Below are positions 12,113 to 23,504 of a DNA stretch of 64,000 bases, piece by piece. Every line of letters starts with the position of its first letter. Positions within the stretch are counted from its first letter, which is position 1. Made by a program: the position numbers and the translations under genes. The notes below the pieces were generated by a model. The model saw nothing but the letters and a program-made list of their open reading frames with translations, was not told the DNA's origin and ran no database searches. This stretch comes from Taudactylus pleione (taxonomy: Eukaryota; Chordata; Amphibia; Anura; Myobatrachidae), in contig JAUIMM010000169.1 in assembly GCA_031769625.1 (NCBI GenBank), positions 11,032,001 to 11,096,000 of the forward strand. Reading direction: 5' to 3'.

Positions 12113-12739
12113 CATGAAGGCCAAGGAGCTCTCCAAACAAGTCAGGGACAAAGTTGTTGAGAAGTACAATTCTGGGTTGAGTTATAACAAAAATATCCAA
12201 ATCTTTGATGATCCCCCGGAGCACCATCAAATCCAATATCATCAAATGGAAAGAACATGGTACCACAAAAAAACTTGACAAGAGAGGGCCGCCCACCAAA
12301 ACTCAGACCGGGCAAGGAAGGCATTAATCAGAGAGGCAGCACAGAGATTAAAGGTAACCCTGAAGGAGCTGCAGAGTTCCACAGCAGAGATTGGTGTATC
12401 TGTGCATGTGACCACAATAAGCCGTACACTCCATAGAGCTGGGCTTTATGGAAGAGTGGCCAGAAAAAAAGCCATTACTTAGAGATAAAAATAAGACGAC
12501 ATGATTTGATTTTGCCAAAAGGCATGTGGGTGACTCCTTAAATGTATGGAGGAAGGTGCTCTGGTCAGATGAGACTAAAATTTAACTTTTCGGCCACCAA
12601 GAAAAACACTATGTCTGGCGCAAACCCAAACACATCCCATCACCCCAAGAACACCATCCCCATAGTGAAACATGGTGGTGGCAGCATCATGCTGTGGGGA
12701 TGTTTTTCAATTATAAGAGGAGGTTCTGGTTGCACTAGA
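12113..12739 (+). pseudogene. Tc1 transposase, 5' part
   Basis: Starts ATG KAKELSKQVRDKVVEKYNSG, the N-terminal helix-turn-helix of this Tc1 family. It continues, with several frame changes, through the paired-like DNA-binding domain and the beginning of the DDE domain: the first catalytic Asp lies in LWSDETK (about 12,560), then [13 protein letters not shown] (about 12,668-12,706). There are stops at about 12,480 and 12,582. The gene is cut at about 12,740, where AT-rich foreign sequence begins. Confidence 0.85.
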
Positions 12740-13597
12740 TAATAAAGATACCCTATTTATTAATATGTACCCCACAAAAATCACTCTCTTTCATCAGAAG
12801 ACACATGGGGGTGCTATCACGGACATAATACATTACCAGAAATTGATAAGAAGAAAGAAGAAAATGTCCACTGTGATGCACTAAGCATGGAAAGATATAT
12901 AAAACGTAACTTTTATTTATACATATAATAAAGTGGTACTAGAAAGCGAATGTATGTTAAAAATATATATATATATGATAAAATTAAAATTGCGTACGCT
13001 TCTGATCAACTAATCGTCCTACTGATAGTATCCAATCATAGGTAAATATACTTCTATGTGTATCAAGTGTGTATACCAGTGATTTCTTCACTTAAATATT
13101 ATGCAAGAGTGTGTAAATTCAGAGTACTAATGACAGAATACGATGGGTTCTCTGTACTTTCTTCAATATATAGATCACATATCTTATGACGTATGAAAAA
13201 ATGCCATTCCAATTGATTTATGATCTCATATTAGTCATATTCCACTCATTTATTCATATTGCGGTCATTAAGTGGTTCACTTCCAATAGTGTATTTTAGT
13301 TTATAACAAACCCTGCTCGTACAGGTAGAGTATCGTTCTATTAATGGGATCTAGAGTGTTATTATGTAGTCACCGTGTGGTTCCACTATATTGTTATTAT
13401 TCTTATAGTGATAAATTCCTATACCATTGGCATTCTCATATATCAATTTCAGTTTCGTTAGTATATGTTCAGATATCTCCCATCATGGTTTGTCATGTAC
13501 TGGTGTATATCTTATAACCCATATCCTTTTATTTTACATGTGGGTATCGCTGGGAAAATATTATGTAGATAGGGAATATCCCTATTTCAAATATATT
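12740..13597. mobile_element. AT-rich insertion inside the Tc1 transposase gene
   Basis: About 860 bases separate two parts of the Tc1 gene. They are AT-rich with no ORF that I recognise and no clear inverted ends. The words accctattt (near 12,753) and tccctattt (near 13,580) near both borders may be the remains of a terminal or target repeat. The insertion replaces roughly 60 codons of transposase, so either a deletion came with it or the borders are decayed. Confidence 0.55.
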
Positions 13598-13903
13598 CCC
13601 TTCCAGCAGGACAATGACCAGAAGCATACTGCTAGAGCAACACTCGAGTGGTTTAAGGGGAAACATTTAAATGTGTTGGAATGGCCTAGTCAAAGTCCAG
13701 ATCTCAATCCAATTGAGAACCTGTGGTCAGACTTGAAGATTGCTGTTCACAAGCGGAAACCATCCAACATGAAGGAGCTGTTGCAGATTTGCCTTGAGGA
13801 ATGGGCAAAAATCCTAGAAGCAAGATGTGGCAAGCTCATAGAGACTTATCCAAAGCAACTTGCAGCTGTAATTGCCACAAAAGGTGGCTCGACAAAGTAC
13901 TGA
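13598..13903 (+). pseudogene. Tc1 transposase, 3' part
   Basis: Open frame beginning [18 protein letters not shown], with the second catalytic Asp of the DDE triad in QQDND, then [19 protein letters not shown] with the catalytic Glu in NPIEN. It ends [11 protein letters not shown] and a stop at 13,903. This half is intact, but it is separated from the DNA-binding half by the insertion upstream, so the transposase cannot be made. Confidence 0.88.
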
Positions 13904-14639
13904 CTTTAGGGGGGTGAATAGTTATGCACGCCGAAGTTTTCTATTATGTTGTCCTAAATGTTGTTTGATTCACAATATAAAAAAAAAAACAACTTCACAG
14001 TTGTAGGCATGTTCTGTGAATGAAATGATGCACACCTTCAAACAATCCATTTTAATTCCAGGTTGTGCGGCAACAAAACATGAAAAATGCAAAGGGGGGT
14101 GAATACGTTTGCAAGGCATTGTAGTTGCTGGGCGGCGCCGCCGCCCACACAAGTTTCTTTGTGATCTGTGACTGATAGTGATGCAGTAATAGTGGTTATT
14201 ACATAACCTTCTACCCGATCTGGATATTGCACAGAGCAGAGATTCTGGGTAACGATTGGACACTGAAAGCAACGACAAACTGTAGATCCAAGCAGGGAAC
14301 TAGTAGCACGTTTGGACTGTCATGCACATATGTGGCTGTGTGGATTGAGTAAAGGTGGCAGCCAATAGCAGGAGACTGGGTTGGACTCTGGACATACCTG
14401 TGTTCGATTCTGAAAAATCGAATCCAGTTCTGGGAGATTGCAGATGTGTGTTATGGAAGTAACATCAATGACATAGGTGGGAAGTGTCAGAGTTCATAGC
14501 AATGGTCATTACATTCCAAACTAACGATAACATTTTTATCAGCAGCCAAATTTATAAAGTATGTACACACAACATATATAAGTATTTTGGACACGTCACA
14601 TGCCAGATCAAAAGTTATGGTGCCCAGAATTGCAGGACG

Positions 14640-15035
14640 TTTGATCCCGTCCCTCATCTCTGCCCCCTCATCCTCATGCTGCTCATCTCCACCCCCCCCC
14701 TCTCTAATTTCTGGCCCCTTCACCTCCCAATCCCTGTCACCTTACCTCTTACCTCCTCTTCAACTAGTCTCTCATCTGTCCCCTTAGCTCCAGTTACCAG
14801 GTATCTTATCTGTCCCCCTCAACTCCCAATTTTTCTCCCTACCTCCTCTTCTACCCATCAGTCCCCTCACCTCCCAACTCCCTGTATCTCAATTCTGTCC
14901 CACCATCTCCCCGTGTCTCATTTCTGTGCAACCCATCTCCCTTTCTCTTTGTCTCCCATCTCTGTCCCTCTTATCCCCATCTCTGTCTATCGACAATGTC
15001 CCCCTCACTTCCCCTCCATCTCTCATCTCTGCCCC
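14640..15035. repeat. Pyrimidine-rich degenerate tandem repeat
   Basis: Irregular copies of words such as ctcatctctgtccccct over about 400 bases. It produces a long incidental plus-strand frame rich in Ser, Pro and Leu. Confidence 0.75.
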
Positions 15036-15039
15036 TCTA

Positions 15040-15500
15040 AAACTGGGTACACCCTACATGACCCTGGATCGTGGCCGACAGCACGAACGATAGGTCGGCC
15101 GTACATGCTAAACAATATATTGTGCGACCAAGCGATATATCGTTCAGCGGCCACATCCAGGACCATGGTGTTGTTCAAGAGATCTTCTCATCAGCCTGCA
15201 CTGGACAACACACCATATGATGGTGCGACCCAGCGATGATGCAATGTAATGATACATCTCGCGTGCCGTACACACTGCACGATACGGTGTACAATGGCGC
15301 AATGTAGGGTTACATACTGCATGTAACAGAACCGCATCGTTCATTGCATTGTCCCAACTGCCGTGCAGAACAGCAGATGGGACAATGCGATGAACGATAG
15401 ATCAGCCACACACAATGCACTGTATGTACTACATGTCATTCTGATCCGCGTCTGAACGATATATATCGTACGATACAGTGTATAGTGTGTACCAAGCTTT
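15040..15500. mobile_element. MITE (AAACTGGGTACAC ends)
   Basis: Ends aaaactgggtacaccctaca and tatagtgtgtaccaagcttt. The interior is rich in gatatatcgttc-like hairpin words. It is related to 7,532-8,242 without the hAT insertions. Confidence 0.65.
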
Positions 15501-16547
15501 TCCTAGTTGAGAGACCAAACTTGAGTGGCAATATTACTTTAAAATCCTTTCCTAGGAACACCAAAAGGCCTTTAAAAACCCAGCTGCTCTTGCCTCTAGC
15601 ACCATATGTGCTACGGTCTTCTATAGTAGTGATATGACCTTCAGAAAAGGACACAAAATTACCCTTAATCCAATTTTTTTTTTAAATATGGCCCCAAAAT
15701 GCCCTCATAACACACAGACACTGTACCAACCCCAATACTCCCCCATTTGGCGCTCAGACCTTCCACTTACCTTGTCAGTCTGGATGCAAGCCAAGCCAAT
15801 GTGCGGCAGCTTATAATACAATCCTACCTCCTCTGTTTCTAAATGCTTGCGTTATACAGAAGAGGTCACGTGATGCCGAAACCAGCTGGTCCTATCAGGT
15901 CATATCCTCTACTTTAGGACGTAAAACCAAGAATAAATTGGAGTGAGGGCATAGAACTAAGAGTCACAGGAGAAAAGGCTCACCGGTGTGTTGCCCATCA
16001 CTGTTCGATTGGTGATGTTCGATTCTTTTATTTTGTTGTTGTGGTTTTGGCCATGTGGTCAGTCTCATACGTACTTGGGGATAGCAAGAGTACTAACATG
16101 GCATGCGAGACACACCTGTACATGTAGGTTTTTATTTTATTTTTTTTATTAAACCATTGTAAGATTTAAATGTCCATTGTATTTATTGGGTGGGTGAAAG
16201 AAAAACGTGTTAGACTGTCCCTTCCAATATGCAATAAGTTCGGTTAGTTAATGTGGCGTGCCAACTATTAACACATTGTTTTTCCCCGCACGTTATCACT
16301 GGCAGTGGATCACATTCTTGGAGAGAAGTGCAGTCACAGAATAACCTCTTTACATCTCACACAGTGGAGTACTGCATTGCCTGGTGTCCACCTGACAGTT
16401 TCCTGATCAGCAGGCTATAGCTGCAAAGTACAAATGAAATTCTGTTCCTCCTGCTACCTGGGGATGAACTTGTCTTTGGTTTGGACACTAGGAGGTTCCC
16501 CAAAAATGAAGAGGGACTATTTGTTAATAAAGAGAAATATATTATAT

Positions 16548-16631
<84 letters not shown>

Positions 16632-16648
16632 TATATACACATACACAT
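16548..16648. repeat. (TA)n microsatellite
   Basis: About 75 bases of uninterrupted TA followed by interrupted tacaca steps. It directly abuts the left end of a Tc1 element, which duplicates TA on insertion. Confidence 0.95.
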
Positions 16649-16649
16649 A

Positions 16650-18293
16650 GAGTCAGGTGCATAAATATTGGGACATTGACAAAATGTTCATATTTTGGCC
16701 TCTATTCACCACCACAATGGCTTTGAAATGAAACAAACAAGATGTGCTTTAACTGCAGACTTTCAGATTTCATTTGAGGGTAATTACATCCAAATCAGGT
16801 GAATGGTGTAGGAATTACAACGGTTTCTATATGTGCCTCCCACTTTTTAAGGGGCCAAAAGTAATGGGACAAACTAAACAATCCTAAATCTAACATTCAC
16901 TTTTTAATACTTTGTTGCAAATCCTTTGCAGGCAATTACAGACTGAAGTCTGGAACGCATAGACATCACCAGACGCTGGGTTTCATCCCTGGTGATGCTC
17001 TGCCAGGCCTCTACTGCAAATGTCTTCAGTTCCTGCTTGTTCTTGGGGCATTTTTCCTTCAGTTTTGTCTTCATCAAGTAAAATGCATGCTCAATCGGAT
17101 TCAGATCAGTGGGATTGCCTTGGTCATTGCATAACATTCCACTTTTTAGCCTTAAAAAACTCTTTGGTTGCTTTTGCAGTATGCTTCGGGTCATTGTCCA
17201 TCTGCACTGTGAAGCGCCGTCCAATGAGTTCTGAAGCATTTGACTGAATATGAGCATATAATATTGCTCGAAACACTTCAGAATTCATTCTACTGCTTTT
17301 GTCCGCAGTCACATCATCAATAAATACAAGGGAACCAGTTCCATTGGCAGCCATACATGCCCACGCCATGACACTACCACTACCATGCTTCACTGATGAG
17401 GTGGTATGTTTTGGATCATGAGCAGTTCCATTCCTTCTCCATACTCTTCTCTTCCCATCACTCTGGTACAAGTTGATCTTTGTCTCATTTGTCAATAGGA
17501 TGTTGTTCCAGAACTGTAATGGCTTTTTTAGATGTTGTTTGGCAAACTCTAATCCTGTTTTTGAGGCTCACCAATGGTTTACATCTTGTGGTGAACCCTC
17601 TATATATATTCACTCTTGTGAAGTCTTCTCTTGATTGTTGACTTTGACACATATACACCTACCTCCTGTAGAGTGTTCTTGATTTGGCCAACTGTTGTGA
17701 AGGGGTTTTTCTTCACCAGGGAAATAATTATTCTTTCATCCACCAGAGTTGTTTTCTGTGGTCTTCCGGGTCTTTTGGTGTTGCTGAGCTTTCCGATGCA
17801 TTCTTTCTTTTTAAGAATGTTCCAAACAGTTGATTTGGTCACACCTAATGTTTTTGCTAGCTCTCTGATGGGTCTGTTTTGATTTTTCAGCCCAATGATG
17901 GCTTGCTTCACTGATAGTGACAGCTCTTTGGATCTCATATTGAGAGTCGACAGCAACTGATTCCAAATGCAATTGTCACACCTAGAATCAACTCCAGACC
18001 CTTTACCTGCTTAATTGATAATGAAATAACGAGGGAATAGCCCACACCTGTCCATGAAATAGCTTTTGAGTTGATAGTCCCATTACTTTTGGCCCCTTAA
18101 AAAGTGGGAGGCACATATAGAAACCGTTGTAATTCCTACACCGTTCACCTGATTTGGATGCAATTACCCTCAAATTAAAACTGAAAGTCTGCAATTAAAG
18201 CACATCTTGTTTGTTTCATTTCAAAGCCATTGTGGTGGTGAAAAGAGGCCAAAATCTGAAAATTCTGTCAATGTCCCAATATTTATGCACCTG
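16650..18293 (-). mobile_element. Tc1-like transposon with long TIRs, copy 1
   Basis: Ends agtcaggtgcataaatattg and caatatttatgcacctg begin inverted repeats of about 200-230 bases on each side (to about 16,875 and from about 18,085). It is inserted in TA-rich DNA on the left, and a (TATG)n run (18,294-18,342) follows on the right. It encodes a minus-strand transposase remnant. A second copy lies at 59,532-61,161. Confidence 0.93.
16904..17956 (-). pseudogene. Tc1 transposase remnant, copy 1
   Basis: Minus-strand gene starting MLSTLNMRSKELSLSVKQAI at 17,956, with a helix-turn-helix domain (KTLGVTKSTVWNILKKK) and a GRPQKTT AT-hook-like linker. The DDE domain follows in shifted frames. The first catalytic motif reads LTNETK where the family has WTDETK, so the first Asp is replaced by Asn. 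The second Asp survives (VQMDNDPKHTA, about 17,180). The Glu survives in DLNPIEH (about 17,090), in another frame. The gene ends IACKGFATKY and a stop. A frame break near 17,580 and another near 17,130-17,190 disrupt it. Full length would be about 340 residues, as usual for the family. Confidence 0.9.
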
Positions 18294-18342
18294 TATGTAT
18301 GTATGTATGTATGTATGTATGTATGTATGTATGTATGTATGT
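18294..18342. repeat. (TATG)n microsatellite
   Basis: About twelve tatg units directly after the right Tc1 end. Confidence 0.95.
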
Positions 18343-18849
18343 GTGTGCACGTGTACATACATATAAGAGAGTTATGGCAGGAACTTTGTTAACTCTCTTT
18401 CTTCGAAGCCCATAGGGTCCACAGGGAGACCTTGGGGCGTAGGTGATGGGAGCCAATCCGGGCACCATGCAGTTAAAGCTTTTAGCACCCAGGATGCATT
18501 GGGTCCACTCTCCCTATACCCCGCCCCCGAGCCAGAGGCACCTCAGTCGCATTAAAGCCAAAGGCCGGAGGAGGATAGGAGAGGAGGGAGACTGGAACAC
18601 TCAAGAATTACACTCACCGAGAAGGAGAGAGGAAACAGTTGACCAGCATGATAGCCCATATGAAGCCAGGTGAGTCAGGGTAGGTGCCCTATGGACTTCG
18701 AAGAAAGAGTTAACAAAGGTAAGTTCTTACCAGAACTCATTTTCTTCTTCAGGGTCCATAGGTTCCACAGGGAGACCTTGGGGATGTCCCAAAGCAGTCC
18801 TTTTAAGGGTGGGGACGCTCCTGCGCTTAGAGGAGAATCCGGCGACCAA

Positions 18850-19590
18850 AGGAAGCAACCTGAGAGGCGAAGGTATCAAATGCATAGAACCTTAGAAAGG
18901 GTCTGGACAGAAGACCACATGGCCGCCTTACAAAGCTGAACAGCCGAGGTGCCAAGGCGAGCTGCCCACGAGGGACCCACAGACCGAGTAGAATTTGCCT
19001 TAAGAGAAGTCGGAACAGGCAGGCCTACCTGCATGTAAGCTTCTGACAGTCATACAAAGCCATCTAGCCAATGTTTGTTTATTGGCTGGCCATTCCTTCT
19101 TGTGAAAATCTATAGAGCACAAACAAGGAGTCTGATGAGAACTGGTACGGTCCACAAAACCTGAGGGCGCGGCCCACATCCAATAAGGCCTCACCTGCCA
19201 AGAGGTCTGGAGATAGAAAGGCCGGTACTATAATTTCCTGATTAATATGGAAACTAGAAACAACCTTAGGAAGGAACAAAGCACCGCCTTGTCCTGGTGA
19301 AGTGTCAGAAAAGGAGGACGACAGGAGAGCGCTTCCAATTTTGACACCCTCCTGGCAGATGCAATAGTTAGAAGAAAAAGAGTTTTAGCTGTTAACCACT
19401 TAAGTTCCACTGAATCTAGTGGTTCAAATGGAGGACCCTGGAGGGACCGAAGAACTACTGCCAAATCCCAAAGGAGCCACTGGTGGGACAAAGGGAGGTT
19501 GAATCCGGAGGACAGCCATGAGGAAGGTGTGGATATCCGGAAGCGGAGCAATTCTACGTGGAAACCACACTCACAGTGCAGAGACATGCA
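18850..19590 (-). pseudogene. DIRS 1 tyrosine recombinase remnant
   Basis: The minus-strand segment contains the first catalytic Arg in FLLTIASARRVSKLEALSC (about 19,330) and the following FLPKVVSSFHINQEI (about 19,265). Near 18,990 the box that should read H-x-x-R is ANSTRSVGPSWAARLG, with Asn in place of His. The nucleophile Tyr is probably in RFYAFDTFASQVASFG (about 18,885), in a different frame. The lost His and the frameshifts mean it is inactive. This enzyme normally integrates the circular DIRS cDNA. Confidence 0.82.
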
Positions 19591-20011
19591 CTTTCAACGA
19601 GGCCAGGCATAGGCAGAGGTCCAATCCAGCATGAAGGAATGCCAGTATTCTGGAAATTCAAAACACCTAAGGGTAGTAATCTCTTATACGACACCACTAT
19701 GTATGCCACACTCTGTGGTAGATCCTGGTGGAGGCAGGCTTACGCAGCCTGCACTCTAAGCATCTTGTTGATAACCGAGCTAGAGAATCCCTTGGACCTT
19801 AGGAGGGATGTCTCAAGAGCCACGCCGTCAAAGACAGATGATTCAGGTTCGAGTAAAGGCAGGGACCCTGAGACAACAGGTCCGGACGTTGAGGCAGCAG
19901 AAACGCAGAGTCGATGGATAGACTCCGAAGATCTGAGTACCAATGGCGTCTGGGTCAGGCTGGAGCCACCAGCAGGACAGTGCCTCAGTCTTGCTTGAAC
20001 TTCTGAAGAAC

Positions 20012-21640
20012 TCAAGGAAGCAGGGAGACTGGAGGAAATAGGTATGCAAACAGGAAAATCCGTTTCATCAACAATGCATCCACCAGGCTTGCTTCGGCAT
20101 CTCTTTTTCTGGACCCGTACACTAGTAACTTGCGATTGTGTCGGGAAACCATGAGGTCCACCTCTGGGAGACCCCATTTGTCCACTAGGAGTTGAAACAC
20201 CTCTTGATGAAGACACCATTCCCCTGTATGCACGTCGTGACGGCTGAGGAAGTCCGCTTCCCAATCCCGAAATGAACACTGCTGAAATGGTCAGGATTCT
20301 GCCCATGTCAGAATGCGTGATACTACTGTCATTGCTGCCAGACTTCGAGTGCCTCCTTTATGGTTGATGTAAGCTACTGTGGTGGCGTTGTCGGACTGAA
20401 CCTGCACGGGCTTTCCGTGAAGAACGTGCTTTGCCATTTTGCCATCATGAGGGCCCTGTACACAGCCCGAAGTTCCAATATGTTGATAGGATGCACTCCA
20501 TCCTCAGAGACTGGCGTCCGTTGTTAAGAGTATCCAGTCCAGGATCCAAAAGGGGCGACCCTTGGTTAGATGAGATGTCTGTAGCCACCAAGAGAGAGAC
20601 AGACGCACCTCCAGAGAAAGTACCATCGTCAAAGCTCTGATCAGTGGGGTAATCCGTTCCACCTGGAGAGGATCAGTCGCCTGGAATGGAACGGAGTATA
20701 TTCCACCATGTCGAATGTGGACACCAAGCTTCACAGAACCTGCATCGCCGAGTGGACTGACACCCAGGGACTGCGGAGACATCTGCGTACTCGCAGCTGC
20801 AGCGTGGAGATCTTTTTTGGAGTTAGAAATATTCTCTGCTGGTGAGAGTCCAGCAGGGCTCCCAAATGAACCATCCTCTGTGAGGGAATTAGGGAGGACT
20901 TTTTCCAATTGATTAACCACCCGTGTGCTTGTAGACAAGCAACTGTCAGTTTCAAGTGGTGGTAAAGTACTTCTGAAGAACTCGCCAACAAGAGAAGGTC
21001 GTCCAGATATGGTAGGAGCCGGATACCCTGACTCCACAGGTGGGCTGCCATGACAGCCATAATTTTGGTAAATACCCTTGGAGCTGTGGATAGGCCAAAA
21101 GGCAGCACCCGAAACTGTCCTTGCAGTATAGCAAACCGTAGATAACGCTGGTGAGAAAGAGTTATGGGAATATGTAGGTATGCATCCTGAATGTCCAGTG
21201 ATACCAGGTTCCATAGCCAGTATGATGGATCGAAAGGTTTCCATCCTGAACCTGGGCAACCTGAGAAACTTGTTCAGAGATTTGAGGCTGAGGATAGGCA
21301 GATGAGACCAATTCAGTTTCTGAACCAAAAAGAGAGTAGAATAATATCCAGTCCCTCGTTGAGTTAGTGGAGCTGGTACAATTACCCCTGCCTGCAGCAA
21401 CGATTGTAAGGCTTTCTGTATCTGCAAGGCCTTGGTCTTGTCTGAAGGAGGGCCTGTGCAGAAGAATTGGTGCTGAGGCCTTCGAAGGAATGAGAGGGCA
21501 TACCCCTGAGAGACCACTTCTCTTACACAAGCATTTTTGGTGGTTTGACACCAGCACTGGGTGAACTGAAGAAGTCTGCCTCCCACTCTGGAGTCCACCA
21601 GAGGGAGGCCCACCCTGCCAGGCTGGTCAAAAAAGAGTGA
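20012..21640 (-). pseudogene. DIRS 1 reverse transcriptase / RNase H remnant
   Basis: Minus-strand remnant in several frames. The first RT Asp motif reads LDIQDAYLHIPIT (about 21,190). LPFGLSTAPRVFTKIMAVMA (about 21,100) and the YLDD active site in LLPYLDDLLLLASS (about 21,000) are typical of DIRS RTs. RNase H follows: TTDASL (about 20,505), ELRAVYRALMMAKWQ (about 20,450) and SDNATTVAYINHKGGTRS (about 20,360), then EADFLSRHDVHTGEW (about 20,240). Frame breaks near 21,190 and 20,500 inactivate it, although the core residues are still present. Confidence 0.9.
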
Positions 21641-21758
21641 GCCCATGCGCCCAGAGGATAATATATGTACATCCATGTACATAAAAAATTCATGCACATC
21701 TGGTGGAGGCAAACTTCAAACATGTACATGGATGTGTGTGTATTCATACATATATACA

Positions 21759-21800
<42 letters not shown>

Positions 21801-21992
21801 CACACACACACGTTCATTTTTCACATTTTATTTTCTTTAGATTTTTCATTTTTTTCTTAATTATTTTTATTATCTTACATCAGTTCTATTTATATTTTTG
21901 GTCTTTGTTACAGTATATTGTGCTGCATTTGAATATGTCAGTTATTCTGTATTTTCCTCTGGGCACATGGGGTCACTCTTTTTTGACCAGCA
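21634..21992. repeat. Inverted duplication of a DIRS segment around TA repeats
   Basis: About 40 bases at 21,625-21,665 (ggtcaaaaaagagtgagccc, then gcccagaggataata) recur inverted at about 21,948-21,993 (tttcctctgggcacatgggg, then cactcttttttgaccagc). Between the arms lie a short inverted pair (catgtacatgga near 21,723; tccatgtacat near 21,671) and a (TA)n run at 21,760-21,794. Confidence 0.75.
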
Positions 21993-21999
21993 CACTAGG

Positions 22000-22480
22000 G
22001 GTGTTTTGCAAGACATGCATTATGGCTAGCCTGTGTGCCGCTTCCAGACAGATTGCCGCTTAGTGGTGTCTCCGTGCACCCACGGGCCTGTCTTTTGCAT
22101 CCTGATGCTTATTGTTGTTACCCCTGTTACTAGGTGCTGGACGGACCTGCCGGTGATATCATCGGCATGCGCCGCTCACGCTGGAGGTCACGTGACGTGC
22201 ATCAATCGGCGCTCAGGAGGGTATTGTGTCACTCGGGTGTTTGGTGCAGGGTATTTAAGGTATGTGTTTATTTGTTTTATTGCCTGATGACGGTTTTGTA
22301 AATTAAACCGAAACGTTGCAGACCCTTGCTTTCGTGGTTTCCTACTGTACAAGTCCTGGGCTGCCTCCTATCTAAGACTAGTCTATCAATTTTTTGGTTG
22401 TTGCACCTGGGTATCTGTGGATACTTGTGGTGAGTGCTGGGAGCCCTTTATAGTCAGGTATGAACCACTCTAACAACACT
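22000..22480 (+). repeat. Repeat carrying a hammerhead-like CTGATGA...GAAAC core
   Basis: GC-rich block with a TATA-like word (gtatttaagg, 22,252) and, at 22,285-22,315, cctgatga, a 6-bp stem (cggttt/aaaccg) and gaaacgttg. Such cores occur in frog retroelement families. The class of the surrounding repeat is not settled. It sits within the 5' part of DIRS 1. Confidence 0.45.
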
Positions 22481-23366
22481 TGTATTAGGGCAGAATGAGA
22501 GAAAGGGTATAGCCATAAGCTGACAGATAGCGCTAGCACAAGTCACATACAATGCAGGAAAAACTCTGCAAAGCGACACTATACTCAACTACACAGACGC
22601 AGGAAATAGTGCTACATACGCTGACCCTGGGGAGAGGTATACAGGGGGACCAGACAACGCGCTGTCCTGGGAGAACTGCGGCTGCACCATAGAAAATGGC
22701 CGCCCGAGACCTCAGAGGGGGCGTGTCCGGTGGAGGAAAGCAGCAGGGAAGCCAGACCGCTGAGCTGAGGAGCCGCTTAAACAGGAACGCTGTCTCCCCT
22801 GGCCGGTTATTAACCCCTGGGACGCTGGTTTCCCGCACCAATATGTCCCTGGTGGTCAAGTGGAACACGATGGATGGAGCCACACCCAGCACCTCCGGTC
22901 TTTCCCCTGAGACCGGAGGTATCGACTGCCAGTGCGCGCGGGTCAACTCGCCTTACCTGTCCCTTGATGTCCGGGTGCAGTCTGGGTCCTCTCCGGGGGC
23001 CCTGGCTAGCGCTGATCCCCGGAACGCCCGCCGAGATCCCCAGATCAGTACTGGCGTCGTGGGGTGATTGAGCGGCAGCGCAGACGTCCCACGGACAGTC
23101 TGCTGCTGTGCACTCTAGTCCTTTGTAAAAGTAAAGTAAATCAAATAAAGAAATAACCTTTAGGGGCTGATGAACAGCCCCCTGCAAAATGGTGACAGAC
23201 TCCGGCTGGGCACCAACGAAACAGAGGTGCCTCGGGGGCAGGGTATAGGGAGAGTGGACCCAATGTATCCTGGGAGCTAAAATCTATAACTGCGTGATGC
23301 CCGTTATTGGCTCCCATCACCTACACCCCAAGGTCTTCCTGTGGAGCCTATGGACCCTGAAGAGGA

Positions 23367-23368
<2 letters not shown>

Positions 23369-23406
<38 letters not shown>
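23369..23406. repeat. (TA)n microsatellite at DIRS 1 right end
   Basis: About 38 bases of TA directly after the right terminal repeat. Confidence 0.9.
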
Positions 23407-23409
<3 letters not shown>

Positions 23410-23504
23410 AGCAGGGTGAATGGCCGCAAAGCACAGAGCGTCACTCCAGGGTTTTCACAAGACAGTACAGTACTTCAATGTTTCAAGGCTATTACAGCCC
23501 CCTC

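Larger units (their letters stand above)
11722..14121 (+). mobile_element. Tc1-like transposon, interrupted
   Basis: Ends cagcgccttgcaaaagtatt and aatacgtttgcaaggcattg are inverted repeats, flanked by TA on both sides. Subterminal parts (tacattacaacctgtaatt; aattccaggttgtgc) also pair in part. It encodes a plus-strand transposase that is broken by an insertion at about 12,740-13,597. The family is common in fish and frogs. Confidence 0.9.
18382..23371 (-). mobile_element. DIRS-type YR retrotransposon 1
   Basis: Inverted terminal repeats: the left end (ctttcttcgaagcccatagg, then a block with ccacagggagaccttgggg and attgggtccactctcccta) recurs inverted at 23,221-23,371. An internal complementary region at about 18,683-18,780 carries, side by side, the complement of the left end (ttcgaagaaagagttaacaa) and a copy matching the right end (cttcttcagggtccatagg). 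This split-terminus design is specific to DIRS elements. Genes run on the minus strand: RT and RNase H, then tyrosine recombinase. The gag region is not recognisable and the 5' part (about 21,660-22,480) is occupied by other sequence. No target duplication is expected for this class. Confidence 0.9.

Noticed and set aside
14484..15239. 251-codon plus-strand ORF rich in Ser/Pro/Leu
   Set aside because: Product of the pyrimidine-rich simple repeat joined to a MITE; no splice or homology support.
16357..16726. Several Tyr/Ile-rich ORFs
   Set aside because: Translations of the (TA)n microsatellite.
22533..23187. 137- and 125-codon ORFs as a possible DIRS 1 gag
   Set aside because: They overlap on the same strand and opposite frames in GC-rich 5' leader sequence, with no Cys pairs or similarity to the gag-like frame of DIRS 2.
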